DNA from: Acinetobacter pittii
GTDB lineage: Bacteria; Pseudomonadota; Gammaproteobacteria; Pseudomonadales; Moraxellaceae
Direction: 5' to 3'
Assembly (NCBI RefSeq): GCF_034064985.1
Contig: NZ_CP139249.1
Location: forward strand, 3,596,001-3,660,000
Length of the DNA stretch: 64,000 nt
In this document: positions 28,818 to 39,674 of the stretch, piece after piece
How the letters are laid out: the number at the start of each line of letters is the position of its first letter
Position numbering within the stretch: the first letter of the stretch is position 1
Position numbers and translations under genes: made by a program
Notes under the pieces: generated by a model
The model's database searches: none
What the model saw: only the letters and a program-made list of their open reading frames with translations
Told to the model about the DNA's origin: nothing

Positions 28818-30386
28818 ATGCAATTTCCCGTAAACTCATCCTTGTCCCATACGATATTTCGTTTGGGCACGTGGTATGGTTTATATCGCCTTATTATTGC
28901 GGTTAGCCTGAATATTATTTTGGTTTTAACCGATGCTCAAATCGACACTAGTCTACAACAACCCGCTTTATATTCTTACACACTACTCGGCTATTCAATC
29001 TTAAGCCTTATTCAACTTTTATGTTTTAAGTTTATTGCCACTCAGGCAACAAGGCAGCTCATTTTATTTTTTGTAGTTGATGTTATTTGCCTGAGTTTAC
29101 TTACATTTTCTGTAGGTGAACCCAATCTTCAACTCAGCTTGCTCTATGTTATTGCCATATTTACTTCGGCCATTTTACTTAGCGCAAGAATGTCGTTGCT
29201 CATTACATTACTTGCAGTCATTGCGGTTATTTACCAACGCTTCGTTGGCAGTTTATTTGACTACAATAATTTAAATACGATTGGTAATAGCGCTTTATTA
29301 GCCTTCTTGTTTTTTGTAGTACACGGAATCGGACAAATTGCGGTCCAGCGCTTTAAATTACTTGAAGCGCTGACTTTCCATCAATCAATAGAACTCTATC
29401 AACTACAAAATATTAACCGCTATATCTTGGAACAAATTGAAGAGGGCTATTTAGTCCTAGATGAAAACTACGATATTGTTTTAAGTAATCCAGCCGCCTG
29501 CTCTCTTTTAGGAATTCCACCTCAATTTGCCAGTGAAAAATATCCCTTAGCAAAATGGCATGCTGACTTATTTGAAATTCTTAAGTTTGATCATTTAAAA
29601 GAAGGTGATCGATTTATTTTTGAGTCCCGACTGTCGGCTTATTCTATTAATATTAAAGTGCAGCATCTTTTAGTACCACAACAAGCATTAACACTACTTA
29701 TCTTACAAGATGCACAGCAGATTAATCAGCAAGCTCAACAACTCAAACTTGCCGCTTTAGGGCAACTCTCAGCAAGTATTGCACATGAAATCCGCAATCC
29801 TCTTGCAGCCATTGTTCAAGCAAATGAATTACTCAAAGATAGTGATGTGGAGCAGCAAAATACTTTACGCAATATGATTGGAAAGCAAACGAAACGCATT
29901 GATAGTATTGTTCAAGACACTTTAGGACTTGCCCGCAGTGAAAGAACGTATCCGATCCAGATTGAACTAAACGACTTCATAAAAACGTTATTAGATGAAG
30001 ATTTATCTGATGTTAAACATGCGATCGAGCTTAAAAGTTCTAATTTATCCTTAAAGCTATTGTTTGATGAAAAGCAACTCAGACAAGTCCTCATTAACCT
30101 TGTTAGGAATGCTCTACGCCACAATGCACCCGACTCTCCCTATGTTCTGATCAATATTCACTCACAAACAAATAAAATTTATATTGATGTGATCGATTAC
30201 GGTGAAGGTGTTTCAAAACGTGATATATCTCAATTATTTAAACCATTTTTTAGTACCGAAATTAATGGAACTGGTTTAGGATTATATTTGTCTCATAGTT
30301 TTTGTGAGGCAAACCATGCAAAGCTCACTTATGTAGAGCAAAAACAAGGGGCATGCTTCCGAATAGCGTGCCCAATAATATATTGA
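28818..30386 (+). CDS. pilS: Sensor histidine kinase PilS
   Basis: 522 residues. Six hydrophobic segments in the first 180 residues, a PAS-like region (NRYILEQIEEGYLVLDENY near 195-300), then the H box LSASIAHEIRNPLAAI with His323 and an ATPase domain with LINLVRNALRHN and GEGVSK...GTGLGLYLSH. PilS senses the major pilin in the membrane and controls PilR, hence type IV pili and twitching. It starts 10 bases after gacA, and pilR follows 24 bases later. Confidence 0.92.
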   Translation: MQFPVNSSLSHTIFRLGTWYGLYRLIIAVSLNIILVLTDAQIDTSLQQPALYSYTLLGYSILSLIQLLCFKFIATQATRQLILFFVVDVICLSLLTFSVGEPNLQLSLLYVIAIFTSAILLSARMSLLITLLAVIAVIYQRFVGSLFDYNNLNTIGNSALLAFLFFVVHGIGQIAVQRFKLLEALTFHQSIELYQLQNINRYILEQIEEGYLVLDENYDIVLSNPAACSLLGIPPQFASEKYPLAKWHADLFEILKFDHLKEGDRFIFESRLSAYSINIKVQHLLVPQQALTLLILQDAQQINQQAQQLKLAALGQLSASIAHEIRNPLAAIVQANELLKDSDVEQQNTLRNMIGKQTKRIDSIVQDTLGLARSERTYPIQIELNDFIKTLLDEDLSDVKHAIELKSSNLSLKLLFDEKQLRQVLINLVRNALRHNAPDSPYVLINIHSQTNKIYIDVIDYGEGVSKRDISQLFKPFFSTEINGTGLGLYLSHSFCEANHAKLTYVEQKQGACFRIACPIIY

Positions 30387-30410
30387 TTTTTTTATTAGGT
30401 TTTTGGGGAA

Positions 30411-31823
30411 ATGGCAGAACAGCGACCACTCGTTTTGCTTGTAGACGATGAAGAAGATTTGTGCCTGTTAATGCAAATGACTCTTGCACGAATGGGGATT
30501 AAAACACATCTTGCTTATCGGGTTGAACAGGCCAAACAGCTTTTTACTCAGTTTCATTACGATGCATGCTTGACCGATTTAAATCTACCTGACGGTAGTG
30601 GCTTAGAATTGGTTCAACATGTTTCTGAAACTTACCCACACACACCCATTGCAGTCTTAACTGCATACGGCAATATGGATATTGCAATTGCAGCATTAAA
30701 AGCGGGAGCTTTTGATTTTGTCAGCAAACCGATTAACCAAATTCATTTAGATCAGCTATTAAAAAAAGCGCTTAACCAGCCAAAACCAGAGCATGAGTTT
30801 AGTGAAACAACTCTAGAGAATGACTTATTAATTGGGCGTTCACCACCTATACAAAACTTACGGACAGCTATTAAAAAAATAGCCCGCTCCCAAGCTCCTG
30901 TATTTGTTACAGGCGAGTCTGGTACGGGCAAAGAAGTTGTTGCGAATCTGATTCACCGCTTAAGCAACCGTAGCGAAGGGCCATTTGTTGCTATTAACTG
31001 CGGAGCAATCCCAACCGAGCTCATGGAAAGTGAACTTTTCGGGCATAAAAAAGGTAGTTTTACTGGCGCGACTCAAGACAAACAAGGTCTGATTTTATCG
31101 GCACACGGCGGCAGTTTATTTTTAGATGAAATTGCCGAATTGCCGCTAACTATGCAGGTTAAATTGCTGCGGGCTGTGCAAGAGAAAAAGATACGCCCTG
31201 TAGGTTCAGATCAGGAAATTGATGTTGATTTTCGAGTAATTAGTGCGAGTCACCAAGATTTAGATTTGTTAGTCCAACAAGGTAAATTCCGTCAGGACTT
31301 ATTTTTCCGTATTCATGTTATGGATATTATGTTGCCGCCACTGCGTGACCGTGGTGGAGATATTTTGCTATTGGCCAATCATTTTATTCAAAAGGTTTGT
31401 ACGGAATGGGGAATTTCAAGCAAGCAATTAACGGCGAGCGCTGAAACTTACTTATTGCAGCAAGACTTTCCGGGTAATGTTCGTGAATTAAGAAATATGA
31501 TTGAACGAGCTATTACTTTAAGTGATGAGGATTGCATTGATTTGACACACTTAGCACCTCCTCTTAGAGGCAGTAGCGTGAGCCCGCAAATCGTAACGAA
31601 ACAACTAAATCAAGCACCGACTGTTCAGACTCATCCAAAATTTCCAATGGAAGGTTTAGAACGTTATTTAGAAAATATCGAAAAAGATATTTTATTGAAT
31701 GCGCTAAACATGACGCATTGGAATCGAACTTTGGCGGCTAAAAAGTTAGGAATGACATTCCGTTCTTTGCGTTACCGACTCAAAAAGTTTGGCTTAGATA
31801 CCGAAATGGGAGAGGAAGTATAA
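30411..31823 (+). CDS. pilR: Sigma54-dependent response regulator PilR
   Basis: 470 residues. Receiver domain with the Asp in CLTDLNLPDGSG near residue 59, AAA+ domain with Walker A GESGTGKE, the sigma54 loop GSFTGA and Walker B GGSLFLDEIAEL, and a C-terminal Fis-type helix-turn-helix (NRTLAAKKLGMTFRSLRYRL). It activates pilA transcription by RpoN RNA polymerase. The ATG has TTGGGGAA upstream. Its stop codon lies inside a palindrome shared with the convergent ctpA, whose stop is only 3 bases away. Confidence 0.93.
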   Translation: MAEQRPLVLLVDDEEDLCLLMQMTLARMGIKTHLAYRVEQAKQLFTQFHYDACLTDLNLPDGSGLELVQHVSETYPHTPIAVLTAYGNMDIAIAALKAGAFDFVSKPINQIHLDQLLKKALNQPKPEHEFSETTLENDLLIGRSPPIQNLRTAIKKIARSQAPVFVTGESGTGKEVVANLIHRLSNRSEGPFVAINCGAIPTELMESELFGHKKGSFTGATQDKQGLILSAHGGSLFLDEIAELPLTMQVKLLRAVQEKKIRPVGSDQEIDVDFRVISASHQDLDLLVQQGKFRQDLFFRIHVMDIMLPPLRDRGGDILLLANHFIQKVCTEWGISSKQLTASAETYLLQQDFPGNVRELRNMIERAITLSDEDCIDLTHLAPPLRGSSVSPQIVTKQLNQAPTVQTHPKFPMEGLERYLENIEKDILLNALNMTHWNRTLAAKKLGMTFRSLRYRLKKFGLDTEMGEEV

Positions 31824-31837
31824 AAATTACTTCCTCT
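31811..31837. terminator. Palindrome over the two convergent stop codons (pilR/ctpA)
   Basis: AGAGGAAGTA pairs perfectly with TACTTCCTCT around TAAAAAT. The stop codons of both genes are in or beside the loop, so the same hairpin may end both transcripts. The T runs are short. Confidence 0.6.
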
Positions 31838-33011
31838 TTAAGAATAAGTCTGCAACGCGCTCTAAATATACGTCTTCTTTCATTTCTGCTGGCAATGGAT
31901 AGGTCTGGTTAGGTTGAATACCCTGCCCTTCAATCATATTGCCATTTGGCGTGTAGTAGTGTGAGACCGTCATTTGTAGAGCCGCCCCACTTGGCAAAGG
32001 AAATAGCTTTTGCACTACACCTTTTCCATAACTTTTTTCACCCATCACCCAAGCACGCTGGTGTTCTTTCATCGCCGCAGTAAAAACTTCTGCTGCCGAT
32101 GCAGAGCGGTGATTAATTAATATACCTAGTTTTATATTCTGAAATTCATTACCGGGCAAAGCCTGAAACTGCTGGTTACCTTCCGAACGGCTTTTGGTTG
32201 AAACAATAATTCCGTTATTTAAAAATAAATCTGCTGATTCAACTGCTGCCGATAACAACCCACCCGGATTGTTTCGCAAATCGATTAAAACAGCCTTTAA
32301 ACGTGGAGAACTGTTTTCTTCAATTAATCTTTTAATTTCATTAGCCGTATCTTGTTGGAACACTCTAATTTTGAGTACGAGCACCTGATTATGTAGCATT
32401 ATAGGTTCTATATCGGTTTCTATTTTTTTATTACGGACTAAATTAATGTTTCCGTTTAGCTCTTCTGCTTGTACTTGAAGTGTACTTCCAATAGAACCGT
32501 AAAGCAGGCCAAGTACCTGATCTTGGTTTAAATTTTTTAAATCTTGGTTATCAATTTTGAGAATTGTCTGACCATTTCTCAAACCTAATTTATAGGAATC
32601 AGAACCGGTTTTGAGATCACGAATTATCCATTTATGAGCATGTGATTCAGGACTTAATGCAAAATCAACTGATGCAAGATCACCTTCTGTATATTGAATC
32701 AGTTGGCGATATTCTTCTGCCGATAAATAACGCGAATAACGATCTAACCCGCTCACTAACCCTTTTATGGCTTGTTGAAACAACGCATCGTCAGACTTCA
32801 CATCAACGTAGTTATCTCGAACGATTCCATAGATTTGCACAAACTGTTGAATCGACTCGATTGGCACCTCTGCATAGCTATGTTCCGGTTCTTCCGAATC
32901 CGAATGCAAAGGTGACATTTTTTCTTTTACAACTGGCGCTGCAAAAGCAAATTGGCTGCAACACAGCAACATACTTACAATAAGTTTTTTATATTTAATG
33001 TGTTGCAGCAT
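31827..33011 (-). CDS. ctpA: S41-family C-terminal processing protease
   Basis: 394 residues with a signal peptide (KLIVSMLLCCSQFAFA). A PDZ domain covers about residues 110-190, followed by the peptidase domain with the catalytic Ser in NHRSASAAEVF and Lys in EKSYGKGVVQ, the Ser-Lys dyad. It works in the periplasm on protein C-termini or cell-wall hydrolases. It follows gpmI by 15 bases on the same strand, as the CtpA gene lies near gpmI in Pseudomonas. The exact orthology (CtpA or Prc) is inferred from size and context. Confidence 0.88.
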   Translation of the reverse strand: MLQHIKYKKLIVSMLLCCSQFAFAAPVVKEKMSPLHSDSEEPEHSYAEVPIESIQQFVQIYGIVRDNYVDVKSDDALFQQAIKGLVSGLDRYSRYLSAEEYRQLIQYTEGDLASVDFALSPESHAHKWIIRDLKTGSDSYKLGLRNGQTILKIDNQDLKNLNQDQVLGLLYGSIGSTLQVQAEELNGNINLVRNKKIETDIEPIMLHNQVLVLKIRVFQQDTANEIKRLIEENSSPRLKAVLIDLRNNPGGLLSAAVESADLFLNNGIIVSTKSRSEGNQQFQALPGNEFQNIKLGILINHRSASAAEVFTAAMKEHQRAWVMGEKSYGKGVVQKLFPLPSGAALQMTVSHYYTPNGNMIEGQGIQPNQTYPLPAEMKEDVYLERVADLFLKRK

Positions 33012-33026
33012 CCAATCACCTTTAAC

Positions 33027-34574
33027 TTATGCAGATAGTGTAATCAGATTACGCCCTTGCATTTCGGCAGGAACAGGAATCTGCATTAAATTGAGAATTG
33101 TCGGTGCTACGTCTGCAAGCACACCACCTTCTGCAATTGTTGCTTGTGTTGGGCCAACATAGATAAACGGCACAAGCTCGGTTGTATGCTGAGTATGCAC
33201 TTGCCCACTTTCGTAGTCTTGCATTTGTTCAACGTTACCATGGTCAGCAGTAATGAGCATATGACCTTTTTTCGCCATAACTGCTTCATAGACACGACCT
33301 AAACAAGTATCAACCGCTTCAACTGCTTTAACCGCCGCATCAAACACACCCGTATGACCGACCATATCACCATTTGCGTAGTTCACAACTAATAAGTCGT
33401 ACTCACCCGAATTAATCGCTTTAACCAACTCATCAGTGACTTCATAAGCACTCATTTCTGGCTTAAGGTCATATGTCGCAACATTTGGAGATGGAATTAA
33501 AATACGTTTTTCACCCGGATATTCATCTTCACGGCCACCACTAAAGAAGAATGTTACATGCGCATACTTTTCAGTTTCGGCAATACGTAACTGGGTTTTA
33601 CCTAAAGAAGATAAATACTCACCTAATGAGTTTTTGAGCGCTTCTGGCATGTAGGCAACTGGTGCATCAATGCTCGCCTGATAACGCGTTAACATCACAA
33701 ATTTAGAAAGATTAGGTACAACTTTGCGTTCAAAACCAGCAAAGTCTTTCTCTACAAATGCGCGAGTAATTTCACGAGCTCGGTCAGCACGGAAATTCAT
33801 AAATACAACACTATCGCCATCTTGAACTTTAGCGATATCACCAATACGAGTCGCTTTTACAAACTCATCATTTTCATTAGCTGCATAAGCTAACTCTAAT
33901 CCTTCCACTGCTGTTTGCGCAGTACGAAGTGCCTCACCTTCAGTTAACAAGCGATAAGCTTGCTCAACACGATCCCAACGGTTGTCACGGTCCATTGCAA
34001 AGTAGCGACCAATCATGGTTGCGATACGGCCTTGGCCCGGATATTGAGCGAATAATGCATCTAATTTTTCTAAAGACGGCTGAGCACTGCGTGGAGGTGT
34101 ATCACGACCATCAAGGAAAGCGTGTAAATAAACTTTTGCACCGCGTTTTAATGCAAGTTCACACATCGCCACAATATGATCTTCATGTGAATGGACGCCA
34201 CCTTCTGAAAGTAGCCCCATGATATGGACAGCACCGCCAGCAGCTTTGGCTTTTTCAACAGCGTCGATCAACACTTCATGTTTAAAAAAGTCACCAGTAC
34301 GGATATCTTTAGTAATACGGGTAAAGTCTTGATATAACACACGGCCAGCGCCAAGATTCATATGGCCGACTTCAGAATTCCCCATTTGACCATCAGGCAA
34401 TCCAACATCTTCACCTGAACCAGAAATTAGACTATTCGGATGCTTGGCTTTCATTGCCGCCAAATTTGGTGTTTTTGCTGCAAGAAAAGCATTATCTTCA
34501 ATCGCTTCACGGTGTCCAACACCATCCATAATGACCAGAACGTGAGGGATCTTGCCAGCAGTTGCATCCGTCAT
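33027..34574 (-). CDS. gpmI: 2,3-bisphosphoglycerate-independent phosphoglycerate mutase
   Basis: 515 residues from ATG 34574; a second start 6 bases upstream is possible. It interconverts 3- and 2-phosphoglycerate in glycolysis. An alkaline-phosphatase-like fold with two metal ions is seen: VLVIMDGVG at the N-terminus, the phospho-Ser67 in [31 protein letters not shown] and ITADHGN with metal ligands near residue 450. It probably shares a transcript with ctpA. Confidence 0.96.
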   Translation of the reverse strand: MTDATAGKIPHVLVIMDGVGHREAIEDNAFLAAKTPNLAAMKAKHPNSLISGSGEDVGLPDGQMGNSEVGHMNLGAGRVLYQDFTRITKDIRTGDFFKHEVLIDAVEKAKAAGGAVHIMGLLSEGGVHSHEDHIVAMCELALKRGAKVYLHAFLDGRDTPPRSAQPSLEKLDALFAQYPGQGRIATMIGRYFAMDRDNRWDRVEQAYRLLTEGEALRTAQTAVEGLELAYAANENDEFVKATRIGDIAKVQDGDSVVFMNFRADRAREITRAFVEKDFAGFERKVVPNLSKFVMLTRYQASIDAPVAYMPEALKNSLGEYLSSLGKTQLRIAETEKYAHVTFFFSGGREDEYPGEKRILIPSPNVATYDLKPEMSAYEVTDELVKAINSGEYDLLVVNYANGDMVGHTGVFDAAVKAVEAVDTCLGRVYEAVMAKKGHMLITADHGNVEQMQDYESGQVHTQHTTELVPFIYVGPTQATIAEGGVLADVAPTILNLMQIPVPAEMQGRNLITLSA

Positions 34575-34700
34575 AATCAATTTCTCTTTTGTCTACAATT
34601 TCGTCACAATATCTTACCGAATTTTCGGTCAAGACTCTATTTATTCCTATGGCTTTCACCAATATCCGCGATTGATGAAAACCATAAATATCACTTATTT

Positions 34701-35771
34701 CTAGCGAGCGCGGTAAAGCAAATAACTTCCGGCACCAAACATTAGCAAGATAGGTACAAGTACGAACCATGCTGGAGATGGAGAATAAACCAAACTCGCA
34801 TAGCCCAAGAAATCCTGCAAATAATAGAAACTCAAACCAATAAACAATGCGATCACCAAACGGAAACCCATTGATTGTTGGCGTAACGGTCCAAAAATAA
34901 AAGAACACGCCACGAGAACTAATGCGATGAGTGAAAATGGCGAAGCAACTTTTTGCCAGAATGCCAATTGGTACGTCTTTGGTACCTGACTATATTCATC
35001 CATATAACGCATAAAGCTAATCAGTTGGCTTGGTGATAAATCTTCAGGATCTAAAGTCACCATATGCACATATTTAGGCTGTAATGCTAAAGCAAGCGAT
35101 TGTTCTTCATGGTCAGTTTTGATGGCATTGCCTGCCGCCAAAATGTCCATTTGTTCAGCTTTTTTCAAAGCCCATTGACCATTTTTAATAAACTGTCCTT
35201 GCTGAGCATTAATTAATGATTGTAAGTAATAGTTCTGGTCAAAGTCGACCACTTGAATGTCTCTTAAATTACCTTGAGAGTTAGCATAGTCGATATAGAT
35301 AAATCGCTGCCCTTCACGTGACCAATAGCCTTTAACTTCACCTAAAGCAGCTACTGAACGATGGCTTTTAACACTTTGTGCTTTTTCATTGGTATAAGGA
35401 ATAACCCACTCACTTAAAGCAAATGACAAAATAATAAGTAGTAAAGCTGAGCGCATAACCCAACCAACAATACGCCATAAGCTAACACCGACTGAACGCA
35501 TAACAATGAGCTCACTACTCGTTGCCAATGAGCCCAGACCAATCACAGCACCAATCAAGGCAGAGATAGGTAAAATTTCATAGAGATAGCGAGGAGCTCC
35601 CCACAAAACATAAAAGAGAGCTTGCCATGCGTTATAGTCTGGTTTGAGCTCACCCAACTCGCCAAGATATGTAAATAAGACCTGAAGAATGGACAAAACA
35701 ACTGTGGTGCCAAACATCGCAAGCGCAGTGGTTTTCGTCACATATTTGGCGACTATTCGACGTGCTAACAT
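34701..35771 (-). CDS. lptG: LPS export permease LptG
   Basis: 356 residues with six membrane segments: three near the N-terminus, three after about residue 270, and a periplasmic beta-jellyroll domain between them. With LptF and LptB2 it extracts lipopolysaccharide or lipooligosaccharide from the inner membrane. The start ATG overlaps the lptF stop by one base (TAATG), so the two are translationally coupled. The Lpt motif IVAKYVTKTTALAMFGTTVV starts the protein. Acinetobacter makes LOS, so this is the LOS export path. Confidence 0.93.
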   Translation of the reverse strand: MLARRIVAKYVTKTTALAMFGTTVVLSILQVLFTYLGELGELKPDYNAWQALFYVLWGAPRYLYEILPISALIGAVIGLGSLATSSELIVMRSVGVSLWRIVGWVMRSALLLIILSFALSEWVIPYTNEKAQSVKSHRSVAALGEVKGYWSREGQRFIYIDYANSQGNLRDIQVVDFDQNYYLQSLINAQQGQFIKNGQWALKKAEQMDILAAGNAIKTDHEEQSLALALQPKYVHMVTLDPEDLSPSQLISFMRYMDEYSQVPKTYQLAFWQKVASPFSLIALVLVACSFIFGPLRQQSMGFRLVIALFIGLSFYYLQDFLGYASLVYSPSPAWFVLVPILLMFGAGSYLLYRAR

Positions 35772-36871
35772 TATAATTTCACTCGCTTGATCTGTTTCTT
35801 GATTTTTGGTCCTAACTTCTGCTTACGTGAGAATAAGGCAGCAGCAACGCCATACACAACTAACACGGCAGGATAAGCCCAAATATCGAGTTCTTCTTTA
35901 CTAATACGAGTCTTGATTGCAATCATTAATACGATCAGACTGGAAAAAATAAAAATCGCCGGAATAAGACGGTAATAACGGCCTTGTCGTGGGCTCACCT
36001 CAGACAATGCCACTGACAGCATTAACGCAATAACAATGGTGAATGGCCCAAATAAACGCCATCCCAACTCACTTCTGATGACTGGATCATTTGTTTTTGA
36101 AAAGAGTTTTGTTGTTGATAGTGCTTCTACATCGCCACTCTCAAATTTAACATCTTTGTCATTTTCTAAACGTAGACGATAAGACTGAAACTCTGCTTGT
36201 GTATATTTTGGTTGTCCCGGGAATATTTCATAGCGACGACCTTGTACCAGATCAACGACATTGGCGGTGTCATTTGCAACTTCTACACGAGTCGCTTCTT
36301 TTGCCAAAATCATAACATCTGGCTTATCTTCTTTAGCAGCGCGCTGATAAAAGAAAATATCCTTCAAATTCTTTCGGTCTTCTGACAATGAACCTGCATA
36401 GATCGTATATGGCCCAGAGGAAATAAACTCTCTTGGTCGAACCAAATCGAAACCTGTCCGAACAGCTTGTGTAGTTGTCAGTTTTTCAAACTCACGTAGT
36501 CCCCACGGCGTCATCCAGAGCATAAGCACAGACTGAAACACCATATAAACAAGTGTCATTGGAATGAGTAATCGTGCTAATTGATGACGACTTACACCAC
36601 TACCATTCAGTACTGCCATTTCATGGTCAACATATAAACGACCAAATACCAACATTAAACCAATGAAAAAACCCAATGGTAAAATGAGTGTTAGAAATTC
36701 AGGTAAACGATATCCAATGATGCTGAACAAGATGCTGGCATCTAAACGCCCCTGCGCCGCCACACCAAAGTATTTGATCAGACGACCACCCATCATGATT
36801 AAGGTCAGTAAAGAAATGACCACCAATGAGGTAGAGACAACTTGCTTGACGAGATAACGCCGAATAATCAA
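35771..36871 (-). CDS. lptF: LPS export permease LptF
   Basis: 366 residues, paralogue of LptG with the same plan of 3 + 3 membrane segments around a periplasmic domain. The start IIRRYLVKQVVSTSLVV and the LPLGFFIGLMLVFGRLY region are family hallmarks. It is the first gene of the lptF-lptG pair and diverges from pepA across a 143-base gap, the same arrangement as in many gamma-proteobacteria. Confidence 0.94.
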   Translation of the reverse strand: MIIRRYLVKQVVSTSLVVISLLTLIMMGGRLIKYFGVAAQGRLDASILFSIIGYRLPEFLTLILPLGFFIGLMLVFGRLYVDHEMAVLNGSGVSRHQLARLLIPMTLVYMVFQSVLMLWMTPWGLREFEKLTTTQAVRTGFDLVRPREFISSGPYTIYAGSLSEDRKNLKDIFFYQRAAKEDKPDVMILAKEATRVEVANDTANVVDLVQGRRYEIFPGQPKYTQAEFQSYRLRLENDKDVKFESGDVEALSTTKLFSKTNDPVIRSELGWRLFGPFTIVIALMLSVALSEVSPRQGRYYRLIPAIFIFSSLIVLMIAIKTRISKEELDIWAYPAVLVVYGVAAALFSRKQKLGPKIKKQIKRVKL

Positions 36872-37014
36872 AGTAATACTTCCAAAAGGCTAATCGGGAC
36901 GAGTGCTAGTTTACCCGAATGTTAAAAATATAAAACCGCACATTGCAACGCTATGCTTGAAAGTGTTTCAATGTTTTAATCCAACATAACTTTCTATAGG
37001 CAATCACGGCAGCC

Positions 37015-38463
37015 ATGAAATTTACAACTTATACAACTTTTCCCGAACAGACATCTAATGAATCTTTGTGGGTTTTAGTTGATTCAGAACAGCTACAAAG
37101 CAACATCAACACATATCAAATCAATAACCTAGAAAGCGTTCTTACTGCCACCCAATTCAAAGGCAACTTCAATGAAACTCTGCCTTTATTCGGTCAGATT
37201 TCAAATCAACCTCACAGCCAATTACTTGGCCTAGGAAAAACAGCCGAACTTCAGGCGGTTAAGCTCGCTAAACTTGCCCAAACCATTATCAAATCGACAC
37301 AAAATAAATTTAAGCATATCGCGATTGATATTGCTGCGTTACCTGTCGAATACCATTATTTATTCGCTTTAAGCTTAACTCAAGCAGCTTATGGTTATGA
37401 TGAGTTTAAATCGAAAAAAAATGAATTTGTGTTACAACAGGTTGATTTAATTAGTTCAACGACGAGCCTCGATGAAAAACAACTGGCTTTAGTGCATGCC
37501 GTACAGTCTGGTCAGTCGTATGCACGAGACCTTGGAAACCGTCCAGGTAACATTTGTTTCCCTGAATATTTGGCAGAACAGGCATTAGCTTTAGCTGCAG
37601 AATTCCCTGACTTACTTAAAGTAACTGTCTTAAATGAACAGCAAATGGCTGATTTAGGCATGTATGCTTTTCTTGCAGTCAGCAAAGGATCTGAACGTCC
37701 GGGTCGTATTGTAACACTCGAATACCAAGCTGGAATCGATCAAGCGCCTGTTGTGCTTGTTGGTAAAGGCGTTACTTTTGATACAGGCGGTATTTCTTTA
37801 AAACCAGGCCTAGGCATGGATGAAATGAAGTTCGATATGTGCGGTGCAGCCTCTGTACTAGGTACTATTCGTGCGCTATGCGAAGCAAAACTCCCTATTC
37901 ATGTCGTTGGAGCGATTGCAGCTGCAGAAAACATGCCTTCAGGTAAAGCAACTCGCCCAGGCGATATTGTGACAACCATGAGCGGACAAACTGTTGAAAT
38001 TTTAAATACCGATGCGGAAGGTCGTTTGGTACTGTGCGACACATTGACCTATATCAAACGTTTCAATCCAGCAGTTGTGGTTGATATCGCAACATTAACT
38101 GGTGCATGCGTAGTTGCTTTAGGTAAAGTACTGAGTGGTTTGTTCTCACCAGATGATGCTTTAGCAGCTGAACTTCAACAAGCGGGTGAGCAATCATTTG
38201 ACCGTGTATGGCGTATGCCAGTAATTGAGGATTATCAAGAATTACTTGATTCACCATTTGCGGATATTGCAAACATCGGCGGTCCATACGGCGGTGCGAT
38301 TACGGCAGCATGTTTCCTTGAACGCTTTACACGTGAATACCGTTGGGCTCATTTAGATGTAGCAGGAACAGCATGGTTATCCGGTCCGGCTAAAGGCGCA
38401 ACAGGTCGTCCAGTACCATTACTCATGCAATTTTTAGCGAATCGTGTAAATACGAATGGCTAA
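37015..38463 (+). CDS. pepA: Leucyl aminopeptidase (M17)
   Basis: 482 residues. N-terminal domain of about 160 residues, then the M17 catalytic domain with [17 protein letters not shown] (metal-binding Lys and Asp near residue 250) and the signature NTDAEGRL near 331. It removes N-terminal residues and also handles Cys-Gly dipeptides; in E. coli PepA also binds DNA. holC overlaps its last 8 bases, the common pepA-holC pair. Confidence 0.95.
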   Translation: MKFTTYTTFPEQTSNESLWVLVDSEQLQSNINTYQINNLESVLTATQFKGNFNETLPLFGQISNQPHSQLLGLGKTAELQAVKLAKLAQTIIKSTQNKFKHIAIDIAALPVEYHYLFALSLTQAAYGYDEFKSKKNEFVLQQVDLISSTTSLDEKQLALVHAVQSGQSYARDLGNRPGNICFPEYLAEQALALAAEFPDLLKVTVLNEQQMADLGMYAFLAVSKGSERPGRIVTLEYQAGIDQAPVVLVGKGVTFDTGGISLKPGLGMDEMKFDMCGAASVLGTIRALCEAKLPIHVVGAIAAAENMPSGKATRPGDIVTTMSGQTVEILNTDAEGRLVLCDTLTYIKRFNPAVVVDIATLTGACVVALGKVLSGLFSPDDALAAELQQAGEQSFDRVWRMPVIEDYQELLDSPFADIANIGGPYGGAITAACFLERFTREYRWAHLDVAGTAWLSGPAKGATGRPVPLLMQFLANRVNTNG

Positions 38464-38863
38464 AGTTAGTTTTTATCTGTTTGAAACCAGTGAAGAACGG
38501 CAAGTCGATAGTGCTTGCCGTTTATGCCGAAAGATTTTACAGAAGCATCCTAAAATCTGGTGGTATTGCCCAGATGTGCAGCTACAACAAACTCTTGATG
38601 AAAGATTATGGGATTTCGACCCTGTCAGTTTCATTCCACATGGAGTTGACCAAACTGAAGCTGCTGTATGTATTTCGGCTAAACAACCGCTTGAACAAGG
38701 CTTATTAGTATTTAATTTTAACAATCATGCACTTGAACAAGTTGATCATTTTAGCCACATTATAGAAATTGTTGAAAATAATGAAACAGCCAAGCAAATT
38801 GGTCGAGAAAAATTTAAAATGTATCGCCGTTTGGGTATAGAACCGCGAACCTTTAAATTATAA
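38456..38863 (+). CDS. holC: DNA polymerase III chi subunit
   Basis: 135 residues. HolC links the clamp loader to single-stranded DNA-binding protein. The start [20 protein letters not shown] and the [12 protein letters not shown] segment are typical, as is the C-terminal [19 protein letters not shown]. It begins inside the end of pepA, so translation is coupled. Confidence 0.92.
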   Translation: MAKVSFYLFETSEERQVDSACRLCRKILQKHPKIWWYCPDVQLQQTLDERLWDFDPVSFIPHGVDQTEAAVCISAKQPLEQGLLVFNFNNHALEQVDHFSHIIEIVENNETAKQIGREKFKMYRRLGIEPRTFKL

Positions 38864-38903
38864 CGCGCTAAAATGTAAATTTACTGTTGAACAAAGGAGA
38901 AGC

Positions 38904-39542
38904 ATGGTGGCATTAAATGTCGGGCAAGATTTTAAAAAAAGATGGTTAAATGCGCCTGAAGCTGTCCGTCATGCCTATCAACAAGATCTGGCACGTATTT
39001 GCGACTTATTAGAACCTCAAACTCCGATTCAGCTTTGGGTTTTAAATGATGAAAAAGCGCAGCTAGAATCACAGCAAAAAATTGAAAAAGCTTACGCGGA
39101 CCTCAAGGCAGAGCTGATTGAGCAAGCACGTATTCGTCGTCAGCTTGCTTTAGAGAAAGCACTTGCTGATAAACGAGCGTTAGAAGCGGCCTATGCTGCC
39201 CAATTGCAAGCCGATGAAGTTCGTAAATTTAGTGAGCAGACTGAAGCACTTCAAGCCATCCGCAGTCAGTTAGAACAAGAAGTTGCAGAGCAAACTGCAC
39301 GTTATCAGAAAAACCCTGAAACACCTGCAGTCAATTACTCTGCTGGCGTAAAACTTAGTATTAGTGATGATCAAATCTTAACTGAGCTTGAAAGTTTACG
39401 CATTCGTTTAGAACTTGAAGCTGAAAACTTAATTGAAGAGTCTGTAGCGGCTTTCCGAGCCAAGCTAAATTCGGCAGCTCAAGAAGAAATTGAATACATT
39501 TTAAAGAACTCTAAGTTTTCTGATGAAAAAATAGAAAAGTAA
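38904..39542 (+). CDS. Unknown cytoplasmic coiled-coil protein
   Basis: 212 residues, ATG preceded by AAGGAG at six bases. There is no signal peptide or membrane segment. About residues 55-135 are a charged Ala/Gln/Glu-rich helix (EKAYADLKAELIEQARIR...), a probable coiled coil, and a second helical block lies at the C-terminus. The N-terminal 50 residues look globular, with QIWVL-like PIQLWVLNDEK. It lies 40 bases after holC, so it may be in the same transcript. I do not recognise a family. Confidence 0.8.
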   Translation: MVALNVGQDFKKRWLNAPEAVRHAYQQDLARICDLLEPQTPIQLWVLNDEKAQLESQQKIEKAYADLKAELIEQARIRRQLALEKALADKRALEAAYAAQLQADEVRKFSEQTEALQAIRSQLEQEVAEQTARYQKNPETPAVNYSAGVKLSISDDQILTELESLRIRLELEAENLIEESVAAFRAKLNSAAQEEIEYILKNSKFSDEKIEK

Positions 39543-39561
39543 AGTTTTTTTAAGACTCTTT

Positions 39562-39577
39562 TGTCATAAAAATGACA
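39562..39577. promoter_or_regulatory. Perfect inverted repeat before a small unknown gene
   Basis: TGTCAT-AAAA-ATGACA, a perfect 6-base repeat with a 4-base spacer. A further TTGTCA (39583-39588) with TATTAT (39604-39609) 15 bases later could be the promoter, placing the repeat just upstream as an operator. No regulator gene is next to it. Confidence 0.5.
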
Positions 39578-39674
39578 TTTAATTGTCACAGAATAGACAT
39601 AAATATTATTCTTGTAGATCAATTAATTATGAGAATAGAAAGTAGGGTTTTTAAGATAATTAATGAGGGTAAAG

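Noticed and set aside
32642..32983. 113-codon frame on the plus strand inside ctpA
   Set aside because: Antisense to a clear protease with signal peptide; composition is that of the reverse strand.
34507..34908. 133-codon frame on the minus strand between lptG and gpmI
   Set aside because: It overlaps lptG and the gpmI start out of frame and has no family features.
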